Below are positions 61,989 to 64,000 of a stretch of 64,000 bases of DNA, one piece after another (the first letter of the stretch is position 1; each line of letters starts with the position of its first letter). The notes beneath the pieces were generated by a model that did not search any database, had not been told where the DNA came from, and worked only from the letters and a program-made list of their open reading frames with translations. Both the position numbers and the translations under genes were made by a program. Source of the stretch: F23-D06 sp045130275 (GTDB taxonomy: Bacteria; Bacteroidota; Bacteroidia; Bacteroidales; WCHB1-69); NCBI GenBank assembly GCA_045130275.1, contig JBGUPL010000131.1, forward strand, positions 32,430 to 96,429, in the 5' to 3' direction.

Positions 61989-62855
61989 TTACTCTTCAAT
62001 GATTTTCCCGCCGCCGTGAATGGTCACCTTCCCGATTCTGTTTTTCTGTGTCAAGTAAGCAGTGTCCGTAACGGTCGCTATGATGTTGCCGATACCGTTT
62101 TGCGTGATGTGTGCGGTTTTCACCTTTAATATGTTTGCCCGCACATTTCCGCAGCCGCTGTTCACCAAGGTCATGTTGTCGGCTTTCCCAGACAATGTGA
62201 CGTTTCCTGTTCCGCGGATCATCAGCTGCAAATCGCCGACAGACAGTTTTTTGAGGTCGATGTCACCCGTACCCAAATTCTGAATCTTCATGCTTGATGT
62301 AACGTTTTGAAGCATTTTTATGTTCATATTGCCCGCGCCGGAGTTTTGGACGGTCACGTTGTTTGGGCACATATACGACACGTCAATATTACCCGTGCCT
62401 CTGCACTGCAAAACCAGATCCTTTTCCACCACCAAACAGTCGCTTTTGAAGTTGCCAGTACCTTTAGTCGTGAGGGTGAAATACTCCTCTTTCACCGAAA
62501 GGACAGTCACATTGCCAGTACCTTTCATGACCACCTCGCTCAAATGCGGTGTGTAGATGGTGACAGTGATGTGAGGACTGTTATAGGAAAAGCCTCGTTT
62601 CATGGAGATGGTGAGAACGCCGTTCTCCACTTCGGTGAGAACGAACTCCATCAGGTTGTTGTCTGCTGTCACTTCGGCACAGGATTTCTCGTTTTTTATT
62701 ATGGTGACATCCACCGTGGAGGGGGAGTTTACAGAGGTGAACGCTTCAAGTTCACGATGTTGGGTCTCAATCCTTCCGCTGCCCACAATGGTTGTTTGAG
62801 CACTTAACATGCTCATTGCCAATAATATGACGCATAACAGGGTTGATTTTTTCAT
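61989..62855 (-). CDS. DUF2807 (head GIN-domain) secreted protein, copy 2
   Basis: The 288-residue paralogue has a signal peptide (MKKSTLLCVILLAMSMLSA, then QTT) and the same beta-ladder: FTSVNSPSTVDVTIIKN, then repeats ending in GTGN, GTGN, GAGN, GTGD, GTGN, GCGN, and a C-terminus IGKVTIHGGGKIIEE nearly identical to copy 1. The near identity of the last ~40 residues, against looser similarity elsewhere, suggests gene conversion or selection on that end. It starts 21 bases after the sigma-WG stop on the same strand, so co-transcription is likely. Function is unknown. Confidence 0.87.
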   Translation of the reverse strand: MKKSTLLCVILLAMSMLSAQTTIVGSGRIETQHRELEAFTSVNSPSTVDVTIIKNEKSCAEVTADNNLMEFVLTEVENGVLTISMKRGFSYNSPHITVTIYTPHLSEVVMKGTGNVTVLSVKEEYFTLTTKGTGNFKSDCLVVEKDLVLQCRGTGNIDVSYMCPNNVTVQNSGAGNMNIKMLQNVTSSMKIQNLGTGDIDLKKLSVGDLQLMIRGTGNVTLSGKADNMTLVNSGCGNVRANILKVKTAHITQNGIGNIIATVTDTAYLTQKNRIGKVTIHGGGKIIEE

Positions 62856-62876
62856 AATGATTTGATTTATGGGTTA

Positions 62877-64000
62877 TTATTTCGTCAATTCTTGCAACGG
62901 AAATTTCACCGGCACCACCTCCTTGCCGGTGGTGTCGATGAAACCGTAGAATTTTCCCTTCTGCACCAATGCGCAGCCGTCGCGGTATCGCCCGAACTTC
63001 CCGATTTCGTCGTATTGCGGATGCACGACCTCCTTGCCGGCGCTATCCACAAACCCCTTGAACCCGAATATCTCCACCATTGCCCAGCCGGTCCGGTATT
63101 CGTCAAACGGCTGTATGTCCGAATATTTCGGATATACGACCACGTTCCCGCGTGCGTCCTTGAGACCGTGGAAACCGTTGCGCTCGAACTTCTTCAGGCT
63201 ATGATGCGAAATCGGCGCGGGTGTTTGGGACGTTGCGGGCAATGGTGAAAGGGATGATTCGGTTCCTTTTACTTGCTGTTCAGGATTTTGGGGTTCCGGT
63301 AGAGACGCAATGCATTGCGTCTCTACAACGGGTATGGGTTCGTCCTGTAGAGACGCGCCATGGCACGTCTCTACAACGACGGTATCGTTGTTTACGGTTA
63401 CGGAATCGGTTGCAACACACGTGGTTACCTCCGTTTCCTGCGGGGTCGGGCCTGTAGGTGCGGGTTGCGCCTGCCACGCGATGACGGAACCCGTCACGGC
63501 CGTGGCGACCACGCCCGTGGCGATGGCGGGGGCTTTGGCGGCGGTAACGGCCATCCAGACGCCCGGCTTCGGGGCTGCGGTCCAGTTGAGGGAGGACAGC
63601 GGTGACGGCGTGGCGGGCGACAACGCCAGATGTTTCAGCTTCGCACGGCAAAGACGGTCAATGGCGTGCGATTTCCAGGGGAGAAAGGGAAGCAGTATCA
63701 TAAGTCCAGATTTTTTGTGGCGGACAAGGTTGTTCAAGGCGATTTGCAGCTGCGTCCGCGCTTCCGCCAGATAGCGTTTTGAGCTGCGCACCCCGATTTG
63801 CAAGGTTTCGGCGATTTTCGCATGGGGTTGGTTTTCAAAAACATAGAGATTGAAAACGGCCCGTTGTTTCTCGGGCAGGGCGCAGATGGCATCGAGGATT
63901 TCGGATTCGGTGAGGTCGGAGGCGGAAATATGGATTTCATTGGTGTCGGTCGGTAGAGACGCAATGCATTGCGTCTCTACAACGTCGGTATCCGTTTCGT
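62877..64000 (-). CDS. Fusion protein: sigma-70 region 4, membrane helix, WG repeats (5' end outside window)
   Basis: About 374 residues are visible and the frame stays open to the window end. An ATG- or TTG-initiated start inside (63803) would cut a domain. First comes an ECF-type region 4 with a helix-turn-helix (ICALPEKQRAVFNLYVFE; HAKIAETLQIGVRSSKRYL), then a basic linker. A membrane helix follows (about AIATGVVATAVTGSVIAW), then a proline/threonine-rich linker, and three WG repeats (GFHGLKDARGNVVVYPKY; GFKGFVDSAGKEVVHPQY; FYGFIDTTGKEVVPVKF). So the DNA-binding part is cytoplasmic and the WG part should be periplasmic. Copies of a palindromic element are translated in two linkers (VETQCIASL twice, VETCHGASL once). 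Region 2 presumably lies beyond the window. Two DUF2807 genes follow. Confidence 0.82.
   Translation of the reverse strand, partial: ETDTDVVETQCIASLPTDTNEIHISASDLTESEILDAICALPEKQRAVFNLYVFENQPHAKIAETLQIGVRSSKRYLAEARTQLQIALNNLVRHKKSGLMILLPFLPWKSHAIDRLCRAKLKHLALSPATPSPLSSLNWTAAPKPGVWMAVTAAKAPAIATGVVATAVTGSVIAWQAQPAPTGPTPQETEVTTCVATDSVTVNNDTVVVETCHGASLQDEPIPVVETQCIASLPEPQNPEQQVKGTESSLSPLPATSQTPAPISHHSLKKFERNGFHGLKDARGNVVVYPKYSDIQPFDEYRTGWAMVEIFGFKGFVDSAGKEVVHPQYDEIGKFGRYRDGCALVQKGKFYGFIDTTGKEVVPVKFPLQELTK
63299..63374. repeat. Composite palindromic element inside the sigma-WG gene
   Basis: Two 28-bp palindromes (63299-63326, centre ATGCAT; 63347-63374, centre CCATGG) are separated by a 20-base spacer (AACGGGTATGGGTTCGTCCT). 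On the coding strand they are translated as VETCHGASLQ and VETQCIASL between the membrane helix and the WG repeats. Confidence 0.92.
63953..64000. repeat. Composite palindromic element inside the sigma-WG gene, cut by the window end
   Basis: A 28-bp palindrome (63953-63980) identical to 63299-63326 is followed by a 20-base spacer (AACGTCGGTATCCGTTTCGT) that reaches the last base. It is translated as VETQCIASL just before the region 4 domain. By analogy the second palindrome should start at the next base. Confidence 0.88.

Noticed and set aside
63734..63964. 76-residue frame at the sigma-WG gene
   Set aside because: It is out of frame with the continuous sigma region 4 reading, which has a clear helix-turn-helix.

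Overview
The window looks like chromosomal DNA of a Bacteroidales-type Bacteroidota. Three things point there. About 25 genes are preceded by the Bacteroidota -7 promoter element TAnnTTTGc. Two secreted proteins end in type IX secretion (T9SS) sorting domains, one type A and one type B. The gene content fits as well: PepSY-like lipoproteins, an M64 peptidase, choice-of-anchor L, DUF2807 proteins, ArsP_2, a divergent ~500-residue glutamine synthetase and a ~1100-residue SecA. I saw no phage, insertion sequence, CRISPR array, rRNA or tRNA.

Layout. 1-7.7 kb: a partial Gfo/Idh/MocA dehydrogenase, mntP, a SPOR protein, folD, a secreted M64 peptidase, three tandem PepSY-like proteins, an RseC-family protein and radA. 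7.8-17.3 kb: one 3164-residue T9SS cargo protein. 17.6-28.5 kb: metK, fabD, a TPR membrane protein, ribH, fmt, HU, trmH, the small subunit of methylmalonyl-CoA mutase, an RluB-type pseudouridine synthase, a U32 protein and a lipoprotein. 28.5-37.5 kb: lgt, glutamine synthetase, a T9SS type B protein, an ArsP_2 exporter, and an apparent three-gene signalling operon (DRTGG, HATPase, [FeFe]-hydrogenase-like). 37.7-53.4 kb: pruA, a YD-like repeat protein, serS, TPR, a COG2509 flavoprotein, a metallo-hydrolase, a redoxin/hydrolase fusion, secA, a glycosyltransferase and a membrane protein. 53.4-64 kb: xylA, ridA, an ABC-F ATPase, rsmE, mutS, two DUF2807 proteins and a partial fusion of sigma-70 region 4, a membrane segment and WG repeats.

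Most genes are core housekeeping genes; what is unusual lies between and inside them. (1) About 19 intergenic arrays of imperfect 7-bp tandem repeats occur roughly every 3-4 kb. Consensus units differ between arrays (TTGCCTA, TTGGCTA, CTAACTG, CCTTAAA, GACTTGA, ATTCTTC) while the 7-bp period is kept, with one 8-bp exception. They crowd against stop codons and in at least seven genes supply the stop codon or the C-terminal residues. (2) A 28-bp palindrome with arms GTAGAGACG and CGTCTCTAC occurs singly and as a two-palindrome composite with a 20-23 bp spacer. Two copies lie in frame inside the sigma-WG gene and are translated (VETQCIASL, VETCHGASL), much like Rickettsia palindromic elements. 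The second copy is cut by the window edge and predicts another palindrome starting at the first base beyond it. (3) A ~200-bp nested inverted repeat separates the two DUF2807 paralogues. The sigma-WG/DUF2807 cluster is the best candidate here for an undescribed envelope-sensing system.
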